DNA of 64,000 nucleotides from JBBECJ01 sp963763325 (GCA_963763325.1 CAVXOL010000018.1:186001-250000); one strand, 5' to 3'. Shown: positions 1-9,620, counted from the first letter of the stretch. Notes: generated from the letters alone by a model not told the origin. A program made the numbers and translations.

Positions 1-744
1 GAATGGGCCTGGGGTGGTAGCACCGGAGCCGGAGTCCGAGTCGCCGTCATCGACAGCGGCATCGACGCCCTTCATCCAGCCGTCGGTGGGGTGCAGGAGT
101 TCGTCGCGATTGATCAGATCGATCGCCACATCACCGTCGATGCAAATCCACACGACGACGCCTACGGCCACGGGACGGCCTGCGCCGGCATCATCCGCCA
201 GCTGGCGCCCGACTGCGAGATCGTCAGTATCAAGGTGCTTGGTGCCGGGTTGATGGGCAAAGGTCCGGTCTTCGCGGCTGGCCTGCGCTGGGCGATCGAT
301 CACGGCATTCACGTCTGCAACCTGAGTCTCGGATCGACCAAGAAGGAGTACGCGCCACTCTTCGCTGAGCTGGCCGACCTGGCCTACTTCCGCAACGTCG
401 CGCTCGTCTGCGCCGCCAATAACCTGGCTGTCCTCAGCTACCCGTCACTGGACGCCGCCGTCATCTCGGTTGCCGCCCACGATGTTCACGATCCCGAACG
501 CTTCTACTACAACCCGGCCCCACCGGTCGAGTTCGGCGCGCCCGGCATCGACGTCCGTGTCCCGTGGAAGGACGGTAGCTGGATCACTGCGACCGGCAAC
601 TCCTTCGCCGCCCCGCATATCACCGGCCTCGTCACTCGCATTCTCAGCAAACACCCCGGCCTGACGCTCTTCCAGATCAAAACCATCCTCCGGGCGCTGG
701 CCGCCAACATGGCGCGGGACAACGCATCGGCGGCGTCTCGCTGA
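1..744 (+). CDS. Subtilisin-like serine peptidase (S8), 5' end cut off by the window
   Basis: The reading frame is open from base 1, so the N-terminus lies outside the window; 247 residues remain. The catalytic triad is visible: Asp in VAVIDSGID (about residue 18), His in YGHGTACAG (about residue 57), and Ser in TGNSFAAPH (about residue 201). The oxyanion Asn is in CAANN. This is the S8 peptidase core, which hydrolyses peptide bonds. No C-terminal sorting or pro-domain follows the fold. Because the start is missing I cannot say whether it is secreted. It converges with the aroF end of the trp operon, with a shared terminator between them. The family is certain; the substrate is not. Confidence 0.9.
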   Translation, partial: EWAWGGSTGAGVRVAVIDSGIDALHPAVGGVQEFVAIDQIDRHITVDANPHDDAYGHGTACAGIIRQLAPDCEIVSIKVLGAGLMGKGPVFAAGLRWAIDHGIHVCNLSLGSTKKEYAPLFAELADLAYFRNVALVCAANNLAVLSYPSLDAAVISVAAHDVHDPERFYYNPAPPVEFGAPGIDVRVPWKDGSWITATGNSFAAPHITGLVTRILSKHPGLTLFQIKTILRALAANMARDNASAASR

Positions 745-777
745 CTCGCGGTATCCGGTTCGTAGAGGCGTTGAAAA

Positions 778-801
778 CCCCACCGCCGAGTGGCAGTGGG
801 G
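778..801 (-). terminator. Intrinsic terminator of the trp-aroF operon
   Basis: CCCCAC at 778-783 pairs with GTGGGG at 796-801, with an inner GCC/GGC extension and a short loop. Read on the minus strand the stem is followed by TTTT (bases 774-777). It lies 33 bases beyond the aroF stop. The stem can also serve the convergent subtilase, but only the minus direction has a U-tract. Confidence 0.75.
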
Positions 802-833
802 CTCTCAGGTGCGGAGTTCGTCGGGGGTGCTGG

Positions 834-1881
834 CTAATCTGCCAGAACAGCCGCTTCCTGTTCGACAACTGACCGGCCGACCGCGCGCGCGACCGCGTCG
901 ATCTGCGGAATCAGCTTGGCAAAATTCTCGAACGTCAGCGACTGGGCGCCGTCCGAGCGGGCGTGGTCCGGGTTCGGGTGGACCTCGATCATCAGGCCGT
1001 CAGCTCCGGCCGCCACCGCCGCCAGCGCCATCGCCGGCACCAGGTACCACTTGCCGGTGCCGTGGCTCGGGTCGGCGAAGACCGGCAGGTGGCTCAGCCT
1101 CTTGATGACCGGGATGGCGTTGAGGTCGAGCGTGTTGCGGGTGTAGGTCTCGAACGTCCGGATGCCGCGCTCGCAGAGCATCACGTTCGGGTTGCCCTGC
1201 GCCATGATGTACTCGGCCGCCATCAGCCACTCTTCGATCGTGACGCTCATGCCGCGCTTGAGCATGACCGGCATCCCGGTCTTGCCGACCTCCTCCAGCA
1301 GCAGGTAGTTCTGGCAGTTGCGCGCGCCGATCTGGAAGATGTCGGTATAGCGCGAGACAAGGTCGACATCGCTCGGTGTCAGCACCTCGGTGATGATCGG
1401 CATCCCGGTCTCGCTGCGCGCCTCGTCGAGGATCTGCAAGCCCTTCTTCGCCCAGCCCGCGGAACTCGTACGGCGACGTGCGCGGCTTGAACGCCCCGCC
1501 ACGCAGGATGTGCGCGCCGGCCGCCTTGACCGCCCGCGCCGTCTCCAGCGTCTGCTCGCGCGGACTCGACCGAGCACGGTCCGGCGATGACGGCGACGTC
1601 GTCGCCGCCGATCGTCACGCCGCGCACGTTGATGACGGTCGGCTCCGGATGGAACTCGCGGCTTGGCAGCTTGTAGCGCTTGGTGACCCGCAGCACCTCC
1701 TCGACGCCGCGACGACTTCGAGATCCTGCTGCAATTCCGGCGGAATCGGCACCCCGACAACGCCGACGATCGCCGTGTTGTCGCCGATCGACAGATGCGT
1801 CCGCAACCCTGCCTCCTCGATTCGCGCCACAACGCGATCGAGGTCTTCCTTCGTGTACCCATGCTGCATGATGACGATCAT
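834..1881 (-). CDS. aroF: 3-deoxy-7-phosphoheptulonate synthase (DAHP synthase), frameshifted
   Basis: Condenses phosphoenolpyruvate and erythrose 4-phosphate, the first step of the shikimate pathway. It starts at MIVIMQHGYTKEDLD with a ferredoxin-like regulatory N-domain (about residues 1-70), as in the Thermotoga-type AroA-I-beta enzymes. The barrel follows: AGPCSVES, GAFKPRTSPYEF, GARNCQNY, MLKRGMS and FADPSHGTG are all present and carry the substrate- and metal-binding residues. The protein is read in three frames: shifts occur near 1710 (base missing), 1567 and 1440 (apparent extra base). With them repaired the length is about 348 residues, normal for the family. It is the last gene of the trp operon, so supply of the aromatic precursor is tied to tryptophan need. 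Confidence 0.88.
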
Positions 1882-1928
1882 GATCTATCCCTCTCTCCCC
1901 TGTAATGCGTGATGCGTTGCTCTCCCGC

Positions 1929-2005
1929 GTAGGGGCGACGGCCGCAGCCTCGCCCTGCTTGATACCCGTGCGGTCCGGAAAGGGCGAGGCTGCGGCCACC
2001 CCTAT
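1929..2005. repeat. GC-rich REP-like inverted repeat, copy 1
   Basis: Left arm 1929-1956 and right arm 1979-2005 are nearly perfect reverse complements around a 22-base loop, in the 140-base aroH-aroF gap. The left arm core (AGGGGCGACGGCCGCAGCC and onwards, 1931-1958) matches the left arm of a second element at 24535-24562 at 27 of 28 bases. It would form a strong hairpin in the trp mRNA between aroH and aroF. Confidence 0.85.
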
Positions 2006-2016
2006 GCGAAACGCCG

Positions 2017-2044
2017 ATTCCCTATTCCCGACTCCCGACTCCCG
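2017..2044. repeat. Heptamer array at the 3' end of aroH
   Basis: Four exact 7-base steps: ATTCCCT, ATTCCCG, ACTCCCG, ACTCCCG. The array overlaps the end of aroH; the aroH stop codon (2022-2024) lies inside the first two units and the last residues, GVGSRE, are encoded by it. Confidence 0.85.
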
Positions 2045-2429
2045 CCGCACCAACCGGCTCCCGCCCCCACTCAGGGCGAAGCTCCGTCGCGCGGCGCAGG
2101 TAGACGTGCTTGATCTCGCTGGCCGGGACATCCGTATTGACGTGCGTCATGACCCGAACGACCATGTCGAGTGCTCCCGGCACATTCATCTCGTGTGCGC
2201 ACATCAGCGGGATCAGGTCCAGACCCATGTTCATCCCACGTGCCGCGACAGCCGGGAAGGTTGCGTTAAGATCGGTCGTCGTCGTGAAGATCATGCTGAC
2301 CAAATCGTCCGACCTGCAACTCGTTATAGTGCATGATCGAGCGCAACAGCTCCTCGGTCGCTTCGAGATGTCCTCGGCGGTGTTCTGCTCGGCGGTCGTC
2401 GCCCCCCGAATGGCCCGGCAAACGGTCAT
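2022..2429 (-). CDS. aroH: Chorismate mutase, AroH type, frameshifted
   Basis: Converts chorismate to prephenate, the branch towards phenylalanine and tyrosine. It starts at MTVCRAIRGATTAEQNT, whose RxIRGATT holds the first active-site Arg. Later CAHEMNVPG (Cys/Glu), VVRVMTHVNTD (Arg) and KHVYLRRA (Tyr) match the Bacillus subtilis AroH active site. The middle (LEATEELLRSIMHYNELQV) sits in another frame, so there are two shifts, near 2370 and 2310. Repaired length is about 135 residues, slightly longer than the roughly 127 usual, because the C-terminus is extended by a heptamer repeat. It lies after trpA in the trp operon. A chorismate-consuming enzyme in a Trp-controlled operon is notable. 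Confidence 0.85.
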   Translation of the reverse strand: MTVCRAIRGATTAEQNTAEDISKRPRSCCARSCTITSCRSDDLVSMIFTTTTDLNATFPAVAARGMNMGLDLIPLMCAHEMNVPGALDMVVRVMTHVNTDVPASEIKHVYLRRATELRPEWGREPVGAAGVGSRE

Positions 2430-2464
2430 GGTCTTTCCTGCATTCTCCGTGACGCGTCGGCGAC

Positions 2465-3302
2465 TTACCTCCGCGGAACTCCTCAACAAACTCCCTCGCA
2501 ACCCGTGGCAGATCCTCAGACGCGACTCCATCCAGCTTGTTCAGGAGCGCGCTGGCGCAGATGACGCCATCGACCAGGTGTTCCACCTGCTCGACATGCG
2601 CGCGGGTGGAGATCCCGAAGCCGATGGCCAGCGGTAGGTCGGTTTTCCGCCGCACCCGCGCGATGTAGTCGGCAAGGTTGGCTGCCAGGTCACTGCGCGC
2701 GCCGGTGACACCGGTGAGCGCGACGAGGTAGATGAAGCCGCTGGCGCGCTCGATGACGGCATCGACCCGCTCCGGCGTGCTCGTTGGCGCGATGAGATAG
2801 ATGAGGTTGAGTCCGTTGGTCCGGCAGGCATCGAGCAGCGGGTCACTTTCCTCGGGCGGCAGATCAGGAACAATCAGCCCATCGACACCGGCGTCGGCAC
2901 AGGCGGCAGCGAACTCCTGGAGGCCGTAACTGGAAAATCGGGTTGTAGTATCCCATGAACAGCAACGGCACACCAACGCCGCTCGCCCGCAACCGCCGGA
3001 CGACCTCCAGCCCGTAGGTCGGCTTCGACCCCGTTTTCCAGCGCTCGCTGGTTCGTCTTCTGGATCGTCGGCCCGTCAGCGATCGGGTCGGAGAACGGCA
3101 GACCGATCTCGATCATGTCGCCGCCACCGTCGACCAATGCCGGCACCATCCGCTCGGTATCTCCCAACTCCGGCCAGCCCAGCGTCACGAAGGGCATCAA
3201 CGCAGCGCGGTTTTCGGCTTTCAGCGCGAGCAAAGGCGTCGCGCGATGCGGGAGTTCTGCCTGCTGCTTGCCATTGACTGAATCGGTCTCCGTCGTGCTC
3301 AC
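2465..3302 (-). CDS. trpA: Tryptophan synthase alpha chain, frameshifted
   Basis: Cleaves indole-3-glycerol phosphate to indole and glyceraldehyde 3-phosphate in complex with TrpB. The GTG start at 3302 overlaps the trpB stop (GTGA). Catalytic Glu is in DMIEIGLPFSDP and Asp in VDGLIVPDLPPEES; phosphate-binding segments ALTGVTGAR and LAIGFGIST follow. Two shifts, near 3033 and 2940, split the protein; the middle stretch encoding SKPTYGLEVVRRL and FMGYYNP is intact in a third frame. The 3' end is uncertain: after VEEFRG the expected TAA at 2465-2467 is one base out of frame, so a third indel is likely; otherwise translation would run into aroH. Repaired length is about 279 residues. Confidence 0.88.
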
Positions 3303-4522
3303 AGGGTCACTCCCAGCGCATCCGCGACGGTATGCATGTCTTTATCGCCGCGGCCTGACAGGTTGATCATGATCGAGTCATCCGTCGAGTACGACTTCGC
3401 GACCGACTCGGCCAGGTGGATCGCGTGCGACGATTCGAGCGCCGGGATGATCCCCTCCGTCTCGACAGAGCAGTTGAGCGCTTCCAGCGCCTGGTCGTCG
3501 GTGACGCCGTCCGTCCGGAGCCTGTCGATGCTCTTGAGATAGGACAGCTCAGGTCCAACCCCCGGATAGTCGAGCCCTGCCGAGATCGAGTGCGCTTCGA
3601 GGATCTGGCCGTGCTCATCCTGGAGCACATATGACTTCGAGCCGTGGAGAACTCCGACGCTCCCCGCCGTCAGACTGGCCGAGTGCTTGCCGCTCTCCAG
3701 CCCGTATCCTGCCGCTTCCGCACCGACCAGCTCGACGCTGGCGTCCGGAATGAAGGCGTAGAAGGCGCCCATCGCGTTCGAGCCGCCGCCGATGCAGGCT
3801 ACAACGGCCTTTGGCAATGTGCCGGTCTTCTCGATGATCTGCTCGCGTGCCTCGCGGCCGATCACGGCCTGAAAGTCGCGTACCATCATCGGGTACGGAT
3901 GCATTCCGGCCACGCTGCCGATGATGTAGTACGTGCTCTCGACGTTCGTCACCCAGTCGCGAATCGCTTCGTTCATCGCGTCCTTCAGCGTCCGCGAACC
4001 GCTCGTGACCGGGCGCACCTCAGCCCCCAGCAGCTTCATCCGAAAGACGTTGAGCGACTGCCGGTGAACATCGACCTCTCCCATATAGACGATGCAATCC
4101 AGCCCCATCAGTGCGCAGGCCGTCGCCGTCGCGACGCCGTGCTGACCGGCGCCGGTTTCTGCGATGATCCGCTGCTTACCCATCCGCTTCGCCAGCAGCG
4201 CCTGGCCGATCGCGTTGTTGATCTTGTGGGCGCCAGTGTGGGCCAGGTCCTCACGCTTCAGGTAGACCCGAGCGCCACCCCAGCGGTTGGACAGATTCGC
4301 CGCCAGCGTCAGCGGCGTCGGCCGCCCGATGTACTCACGCTGCAACTCTTCCAGCTCGGCGTGAAATTCCGGATCGTCGTTGTAATGTGTGTATGCCTTC
4401 GTCAACTCGCGAACAGCCGGCATCAGCGTCTCCGGCGCATAGATGCCGCCGAATTCGCCAAAACGACCGTGTGCGTCGGGCAGGGTGTTCGCCTCAATTG
4501 GCCTGGTTGCAGTCGATGCCAT
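3299..4522 (-). CDS. trpB: Tryptophan synthase beta chain
   Basis: Joins indole to serine using pyridoxal phosphate. The protein is intact, 407 residues, starting at MASTATRP (4522) behind a GAGGAG ribosome site; an upstream in-frame ATG at 4567 would overlap trpF and lacks such a site. The PLP Lys is in HTGAHKINN, the phosphate loop is CIGGGSNAMGAF, and the catalytic Glu region is ETGAGQHG. It belongs to the usual TrpB1 type that pairs with TrpA. It lies 25 bases after trpF and overlaps trpA by 4 bases, so translation of trpB and trpA is probably coupled. Confidence 0.97.
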   Translation of the reverse strand: MASTATRPIEANTLPDAHGRFGEFGGIYAPETLMPAVRELTKAYTHYNDDPEFHAELEELQREYIGRPTPLTLAANLSNRWGGARVYLKREDLAHTGAHKINNAIGQALLAKRMGKQRIIAETGAGQHGVATATACALMGLDCIVYMGEVDVHRQSLNVFRMKLLGAEVRPVTSGSRTLKDAMNEAIRDWVTNVESTYYIIGSVAGMHPYPMMVRDFQAVIGREAREQIIEKTGTLPKAVVACIGGGSNAMGAFYAFIPDASVELVGAEAAGYGLESGKHSASLTAGSVGVLHGSKSYVLQDEHGQILEAHSISAGLDYPGVGPELSYLKSIDRLRTDGVTDDQALEALNCSVETEGIIPALESSHAIHLAESVAKSYSTDDSIMINLSGRGDKDMHTVADALGVTL

Positions 4523-4547
4523 GCTGCTCTCCTCAATATGTCGGGGC

Positions 4548-5213
4548 TCAGCGAGCCGAATGTGCAACGTTGCTGGCAGTCTTCGCCGCAGCGATGAACG
4601 CGCGGATTTTGGCCGGGTCTTTCACGCCCTCGGTCTCGACGCCGCTCGATACGTCGATCGCGAACGGCTTGACCCGTCTAATGGCTTCAGCGGCGTTTGC
4701 TGGCTGCAGTCCTCCGGCCAGAATGACCGGATAACGCAGCGCAAAGTCGGTCGCGACGAACCAGTCGGCGACGGTACCAGTCCCGCCATACAATCCGGGC
4801 ACGTGGGCGTCGACCATGATCGCCATAGGGGCGGCGGCAGTCAGTTCGCGAAAGCGTCCCTCCTCGTTCACCTTCCCCGACGAGTCGATCCGCATGCTGG
4901 CAATCGCTGGCCGATCAAGCTCCGCGATGATCGACGCTGGCTCGTCACCCGAGAGCTGGATCACGTCCAGCCCGACCTCGGCGGCGACAACGTTCATCCG
5001 CTCGGTGGTCTCATTCACGAACAGCCCGACCAGGCGAACCCGGCCATCGGGATCGACCTGACTAACAGCCTCGTGTACTGCCCGCGCCTGCTCAACTGTA
5101 ACGAAGCGCGGACTGGGTCGATAAAAGACCAGACCGAGAAAATCGGCCCCGGCCTCGACCGCCACCAGCGCGTGCTCGACCTCACGGATGCCACAGATCT
5201 TCACCAGCGTCAT
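4548..5213 (-). CDS. trpF: Phosphoribosylanthranilate isomerase
   Basis: Performs the Amadori rearrangement of phosphoribosylanthranilate in tryptophan synthesis. It is intact, 221 residues, starting MTLVKICGI, where the general base Cys is in KICGI. The general acid Asp is in MVDAHVPGLYGGTG, and the phosphate-binding ends are LAGGLQPAN and DVSSGVE. The ATG overlaps the trpC stop as ATGA (5210-5213), so it is translated by coupling. A longer in-frame extension upstream would lie entirely inside trpC and is rejected. Confidence 0.96.
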   Translation of the reverse strand: MTLVKICGIREVEHALVAVEAGADFLGLVFYRPSPRFVTVEQARAVHEAVSQVDPDGRVRLVGLFVNETTERMNVVAAEVGLDVIQLSGDEPASIIAELDRPAIASMRIDSSGKVNEEGRFRELTAAAPMAIMVDAHVPGLYGGTGTVADWFVATDFALRYPVILAGGLQPANAAEAIRRVKPFAIDVSSGVETEGVKDPAKIRAFIAAAKTASNVAHSAR

Positions 5214-6019
5214 GTGATGAGTTCCCGGACGGCCGCGGCCCGGTCCGGCGCGCGCATCAGTGTTTCGCCCACCAACACTGCGTGGACTCCAGCCCGACCC
5301 AGCCGTTCGACATCGGCCCGTGTCCGGATGCCGCTCTCGCCAACCAATGTCACCTCCGGTGGCACGAGCGCTGCCAGCCGCTCGGTCGTCGCCAGATCGA
5401 CGGTGAACGAGCGCAGGTCGCGATTGTTGACGCCGATCAACGTCGCGCCAATGCAAAGCGCCACCTCAAGCTCGGCTTCATCGTGGACTTCTACCAGTAC
5501 GTCCAGTCCATATCCGCTCGCGACACCATGCAACGTGGCCAGGAGCGATGGCTCCAACGCGGCGACGATCAGCAGGATCGCCGCCGCTCCCGCCGCCCTC
5601 GCTTCGACGATCTGATAGGCATCGATCACGAAGTCCTTGCGGAGAACCGGCGTCGGCGGCGTCGAGATTCGTCCCAGCGACGAAACCGCCTCAAGGTCTT
5701 CGAGCGTGCCTCGAAAGAACACCTCATCGGTCAGCACCGAGATCGCCGCCGCGCCGCCAGCGATGTACTCCCCGGCGACATCGGTCGCGATGACATCTGG
5801 CGCGATCGGCCCCTTCGATGGCGACGCGCGTTTGACCTCGGCGATGACTGTAACCCCAGCCCCGCGCAGCGCAACAGCGAACGGAATCACGTCTGGCGCT
5901 TCTGTGGCTGCCCGTTGCACGTCGGCCAGGGGAGTCAGCGCCCTGCGACGCCCCAGCTCAGCAGCGGTGTTCTCCAGGATCCGGTCGAGGTACGTTCCCG
6001 TCGTCGTCCCGACCATCAT
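5210..6019 (-). CDS. trpC: Indole-3-glycerol phosphate synthase
   Basis: Closes the indole ring in tryptophan synthesis. It is intact, 269 residues. VIAEVKRASPSKGPI carries the catalytic Lys and substrate-binding SPSKG loop; VLRKDFVID gives the second Lys; LVEVHDEAELE and GVNNRDLRSF give the catalytic Glu and Asn; ESGIRTRADV ends the barrel. Its ATG at 6019 overlaps the trpD stop. It is a separate protein, not fused to TrpF as in enteric bacteria. Confidence 0.96.
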   Translation of the reverse strand: MMVGTTTGTYLDRILENTAAELGRRRALTPLADVQRAATEAPDVIPFAVALRGAGVTVIAEVKRASPSKGPIAPDVIATDVAGEYIAGGAAAISVLTDEVFFRGTLEDLEAVSSLGRISTPPTPVLRKDFVIDAYQIVEARAAGAAAILLIVAALEPSLLATLHGVASGYGLDVLVEVHDEAELEVALCIGATLIGVNNRDLRSFTVDLATTERLAALVPPEVTLVGESGIRTRADVERLGRAGVHAVLVGETLMRAPDRAAAVRELIT

Positions 6020-7066
6020 GCGGCCGCCTTCTCGGCGACGCCCATCTGTGTCGTCAGCGAGACCAGCGCGGCCAGCCGCTCGCGGGCCGCTCCGGTGTCA
6101 ATCGACTCTGTGGCTTCCTGAATGCCAGTCGCGATGTTGGGAACAACGTCGGCCGCATAGAGTGCAGCTCCCGCATTCAGCAGGACGATGTCGCGGTGCG
6201 CGCCCCGCTCTCCCGCCAGGACGGCGTTCACGATCTCGACGTTGTCAGCCACGCTCCCGCCCCGGACGGCATCACGCTCGCGACGCTCGAAGCCGTATTG
6301 CTCGGGCGTCACATCGTAGGTCGTCACCCACGCGCTCTCGCGCATCAGCATCTCCGCCACCGTCGTTCCGCCAGCCACGCCGATCTCGTCCAGCCCCTCG
6401 TGGGCATGGACGACCAGCGCATGCTGCGAACCGAGCAGCCCCAGCACCCGCGCAAGCCGAGAGCGCCGCCTCGGCCGTCGGGACGCCGATCACCTGATGC
6501 TGCGCCCCGGCCGGGTTCGTGATCGGCCCGAGCAGATTGAAGACCGTCCGAACTCCGATCTCGCGGCGGACCGGGCCAGCGAATCGCATCGCGGGGTGGA
6601 ACGCCGGCGCGTACATGAAGCCGATACCGACCCGTTCGATCGACTCGGCCACCTGCTCCGGCGCAAGCTCGATCTTGACACCCAGCCCCTCCAGCACGTC
6701 GGCCGACCCACAACGGCTGGTCGCCGCCCGGTTGCCGTGCTTGGCGACCTTGACGCCTGCCCCGGCCACGACGAACGCTGCCGTCGTCGAGATGTTGAAC
6801 GTGTGTGCGCCGTCGCCGCCGGTTCCGCAGGTGTCGACGACCGGCCCGATGTCATCGAGCGGGACATGAACGGCCTTCGCACGCATCACCTCGGCGAACC
6901 CGGCCAGTTCCTCGTCCGTCTCGCCGCGCATCCGCAGCCCCATCAGAAACGATCCGATCTGGGCTGGCGACGCCTCGCCGTTCATGATGATCTCCATCGC
7001 GCGCCTGGCTTCGTCGCGCGTCAGTGTCTGCCCCTCGACGACCGCCTGAATCTGTGGCTTCAACAT
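6016..7066 (-). CDS. trpD: Anthranilate phosphoribosyltransferase, frameshifted
   Basis: Transfers phosphoribosyl from PRPP to anthranilate. It starts at MLKPQIQAVVEGQTL (7066). The PRPP/Mg loop DTCGTGGDG, the KHGNRAATSRCGSADVLE segment and NLLGPITNPA are present, as is the second metal motif DEIGVAGGT. One shift near 6460 separates residues 1-202 from the C-terminal 145; sequence on both sides aligns without loss. Repaired length is about 350, as expected. The stop overlaps the trpC ATG. Confidence 0.92.
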
Positions 7067-7079
7067 GGTTCGACCTCCC

Positions 7080-7682
7080 CTAGTATCCGATCGGGCTGAC
7101 TGCTGATGGATGATGGCTGACCGCACCGATGAAGTTCGCCAGCAGGCGATGTCCACCGGTCGTCAGGATCGATTCGGGGTGGAACTGGACACCGCTGATG
7201 TCGCACTCGCGGTGGCGCAGCCCCATGATGACGCCGTCCTCGGAGCGGGCCGTGATCTCCAGACAGTCCGGCAGGCTCTCCTCCTCGACGAGGAGCGAGT
7301 GGTAGCGGGTCGCCGTGAATGGGTTCGGCAGGCCGCTGAAGATACCGCGGCCGTCGTGGGTAATGCTACTGGTCTTACCGTGCATCACCATCGGCGCCCG
7401 GACGACCCTCGCCCCGAACGCCGCCCCAATCGCCTGATGTCCCAGGCAGACACCCAGGATCGGCACCTGTCCGGCCAGCTCCTGGATCAGATCGACTGAG
7501 ACGCCTGCCTCAGCAGGCGTGCACGGACCCGGTGAGATCACGATCCGCTCCGGTCGCATCTCGCGCACCTCATGAACAGTGATCGCGTCATTCCGAACGA
7601 CCTGAACCTCTGCCCCAAGCTCGCACAGATACTGGTACAGGTTGTAGGTAAACGAGTCGTAATTGTCGATCAACAGAATCAC
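7080..7682 (-). CDS. trpG: Anthranilate synthase glutaminase subunit
   Basis: Releases ammonia from glutamine for TrpE. It is intact, 200 residues. The class I amidotransferase nucleophile is in GVCLGHQAIG and the His-Glu pair in VQFHPES. The GTG start at 7682 overlaps the trpE stop as GTGA. The last 13 residues (VSHHPSAVSPIGY) go beyond the normal fold and are encoded mostly by a heptamer array at 7095-7122, an odd repeat-derived tail. Confidence 0.96.
   Translation of the reverse strand: MILLIDNYDSFTYNLYQYLCELGAEVQVVRNDAITVHEVREMRPERIVISPGPCTPAEAGVSVDLIQELAGQVPILGVCLGHQAIGAAFGARVVRAPMVMHGKTSSITHDGRGIFSGLPNPFTATRYHSLLVEEESLPDCLEITARSEDGVIMGLRHRECDISGVQFHPESILTTGGHRLLANFIGAVSHHPSAVSPIGY
7095..7122. 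repeat. Heptamer array inside the 3' end of trpG
   Basis: Four 7-base units: GCTGACT, GCTGATG, GATGATG, GCTGACC. The array is in-frame coding sequence for the TrpG tail. The unit is related to the TCAGCCA/GCTGATG arrays elsewhere in the window. No clear inverted partner arm lies next to it. Confidence 0.8.
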
Positions 7683-9303
7683 CCGACCACCTCCTTTACC
7701 AGCAGATCAGAAGCCCATTCCTCATCAGCATCCGCGTCCCGCGTCGAATGCTCCGCGTCCCGAATCCCCGCCTCAATCTCCTCAGCCACCTCCAGCGCCC
7801 GCATCGCGGCGCCCATCTTGTTCAGCGTCTCCTGGTACTCGAAGTCGGCCGTCGAGTCGTGGACGATCCCGCCGCCAGCCTGCATGACGACCGTCCCGTC
7901 GCGAACTGCCACCGTCCGCAGCGCCATCGCCATGTCCATGTTGCCGGAATACGCCAGATAGCCGACGCAACCCGAGTAGAACCCACGTCGGTCGGTCTCC
8001 AGTTCGGCGATGATCTCCATCGCCCGGATCTTCGGCGCACCGGAAACAGTTCCGGCCGGGAAGCAGGCTCGCAGCGCGTCGATGGCCGAGAGGCCCTCAC
8101 GCAACTCGCCTGTCACATGCGAGACGAGGTGGATGACGTGCGAGAACCGCTGAGTCTGCAGGAGCACCGGCACTCTGACAGATCCCCGGCGTCGCGACCC
8201 GGCCGATGTCGTTCCTCGCCAGATCGACCAGCATGACATGCTCGGCGCGTTCCTTGTCATCGCTCAGCAGCTCGACTTCAAGCGCAACGATCCTCAGCCT
8301 CGTTCCGACCACGCTTCCGCGTCCCGGCGATCGGGTGCGTCGTCAATTCGCGGCCATCGAGTCGGATCAGTGCCTCCGGCGATGCGCCAACGATCTGCTC
8401 GTCGCCCATCTGAAGGTAGAACATGAACGGCGACGGGTTGACTGCCCGCAATGCGCGATAGAGCGTGAACGGGTGAACGCCCGTCTCGACCTCGACCCGC
8501 TGCGAGAGGACCACCTGGAAGACATCACCGGCCGCGATGTACTCCTTCGCCTTCTCGATCATCGTGTCGTACTGGTCGCGGCCCATGTTGTGCCGCGCCC
8601 GCTCACGGACCGGCACAGGATCGAGCGGCCTGTCGCCGACCGGCACTTCCGGCCTTGCAGTCTCCAGCCGCCTCGCCAGTTGCTCGATGCGTCCGACCGC
8701 CTCGTCATACGACTGCTCGATTGGTGTCGCCGGATCGACATGCACGTGCGAGACGACCTTGATCCGCCGCTCCAGATGATCGAAGACGACCATCGTGTCA
8801 ACGAACATGAAGACACCGTCTGGAAATCCGTGCGGATCGTTCGGCGCAGACGGCAGGTTCTCGAAGTAGCGCACCGCCTCGTACGACAGGTACCCCACCG
8901 CTCCGCCGAGGAAGCGCGGCAGGTTCGGCACGTTGACCGCCCGGTATGGCTCCAGAAACGCCTGCAAAGCGACCACTGGGTCGCTATAGGGGATCGCCTG
9001 CTTGTAGCCGCGCTGGTTACCGTAGGCGACACCGTCTTCCAACCGAACGGTCAGATACGGCTCGCTGCCGAGGAATGAATAGCGCGCAAGTTGCTCGCCC
9101 CCCTCGACCGACTCCAGCAGGAACGAGTACGGCCCATTCGCCAGCTTCAGGTAGGCCGAGACCGGCGTCTCCATGTCGGCCATGATCTCGCGGTAGATCG
9201 GAATGACGTTTCCCTGATCGCGGAGGGCCGCCACCTCGTCCAGCGACATCGAGTAGCGTCGCCGCAGCCTCGGTGCCAGTCGCTCAATCGTCGTCTCAAT
9301 CAT
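7679..9303 (-). CDS. trpE: Anthranilate synthase component I, frameshifted
   Basis: Converts chorismate and ammonia to anthranilate, the committed step to tryptophan. Start MIETTIERLAPR (9303) is chosen for the GAGAG just upstream; in-frame ATGs at 9315 and 9327 are possible. The feedback motif LLES is present (YSFLLESVEGGE), suggesting inhibition by tryptophan. The chorismate-binding half shows DVFQVVLSQR, NPSPFMFYL, ASPEALIR, HPIAGTRKRG, HVMLVDLARND and AGTVSGAPK. Two shifts, near 8295 and 8185, break the C-terminal third, with VMLVDLARNDIGRV in the middle frame. Repaired length is about 541 residues. First gene behind the T-box leader. Confidence 0.93.
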
Positions 9304-9492
9304 CGTGTCTCTCATCTTTCGGTTCATCAGCAGATCGTCGGGCGCGCGTCACCTCACCCGGACAGGCTCAGACGCATCACCTGCGTCGCCAACTCGCCCG
9401 GCTCCACTCCGCGATCGACCGCCGCTCGCCTCTGCTCAACCGAAAGCCCAGATCCACGTCGTTCCTCGTTCTCTTGCCAGTCGCGGGCAAAC

Positions 9493-9522
9493 AAAAAACC
9501 CCCGTCCCAGAAGGGACGGAGG
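9493..9522 (-). terminator. T-box terminator hairpin
   Basis: On the minus strand a stem (CCGTCCC / GGGACGG, 9502-9519, extended by flanking C/G pairs) is followed by TTTTTT (9493-9498). It lies directly after the T-box sequence, as in classical transcription-attenuating T-boxes, and upstream of trpE. Confidence 0.9.
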
Positions 9523-9587
9523 TGCATCATGCACACCCGCGGTACCACCCTTGTTGACTCACCCGATTCCCGCAGTCTACTCCCCTC

Positions 9588-9620
9588 CCTTCTTAGGGGA
9601 GGGGCTGGGGGAGGGGTTCG
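9588..9620. repeat. C/G-rich hairpin repeat within the T-box leader
   Basis: CTCCC...TTCTTAGGGGAGGGG followed by CTGGGGGAGGGG. The same layout (CTCTCCC, short loop, GGGAGAAGGGG, then CGGGG) recurs at 54472-54512. In the leader it forms the hairpin just before the antiterminator, in the stem III position. Confidence 0.6.

Noticed and set aside
445..868. Open frames antisense to the subtilase
   Set aside because: They are shadows of high-GC codon use, with basic or low-complexity proteins and no ribosome site.
834..9303. Programmed ribosomal frameshifting in trp and aro genes
   Set aside because: Breaks fall at many unrelated places, in both directions, often twice or more per gene, and without a shared slippery site; indel error is simpler.
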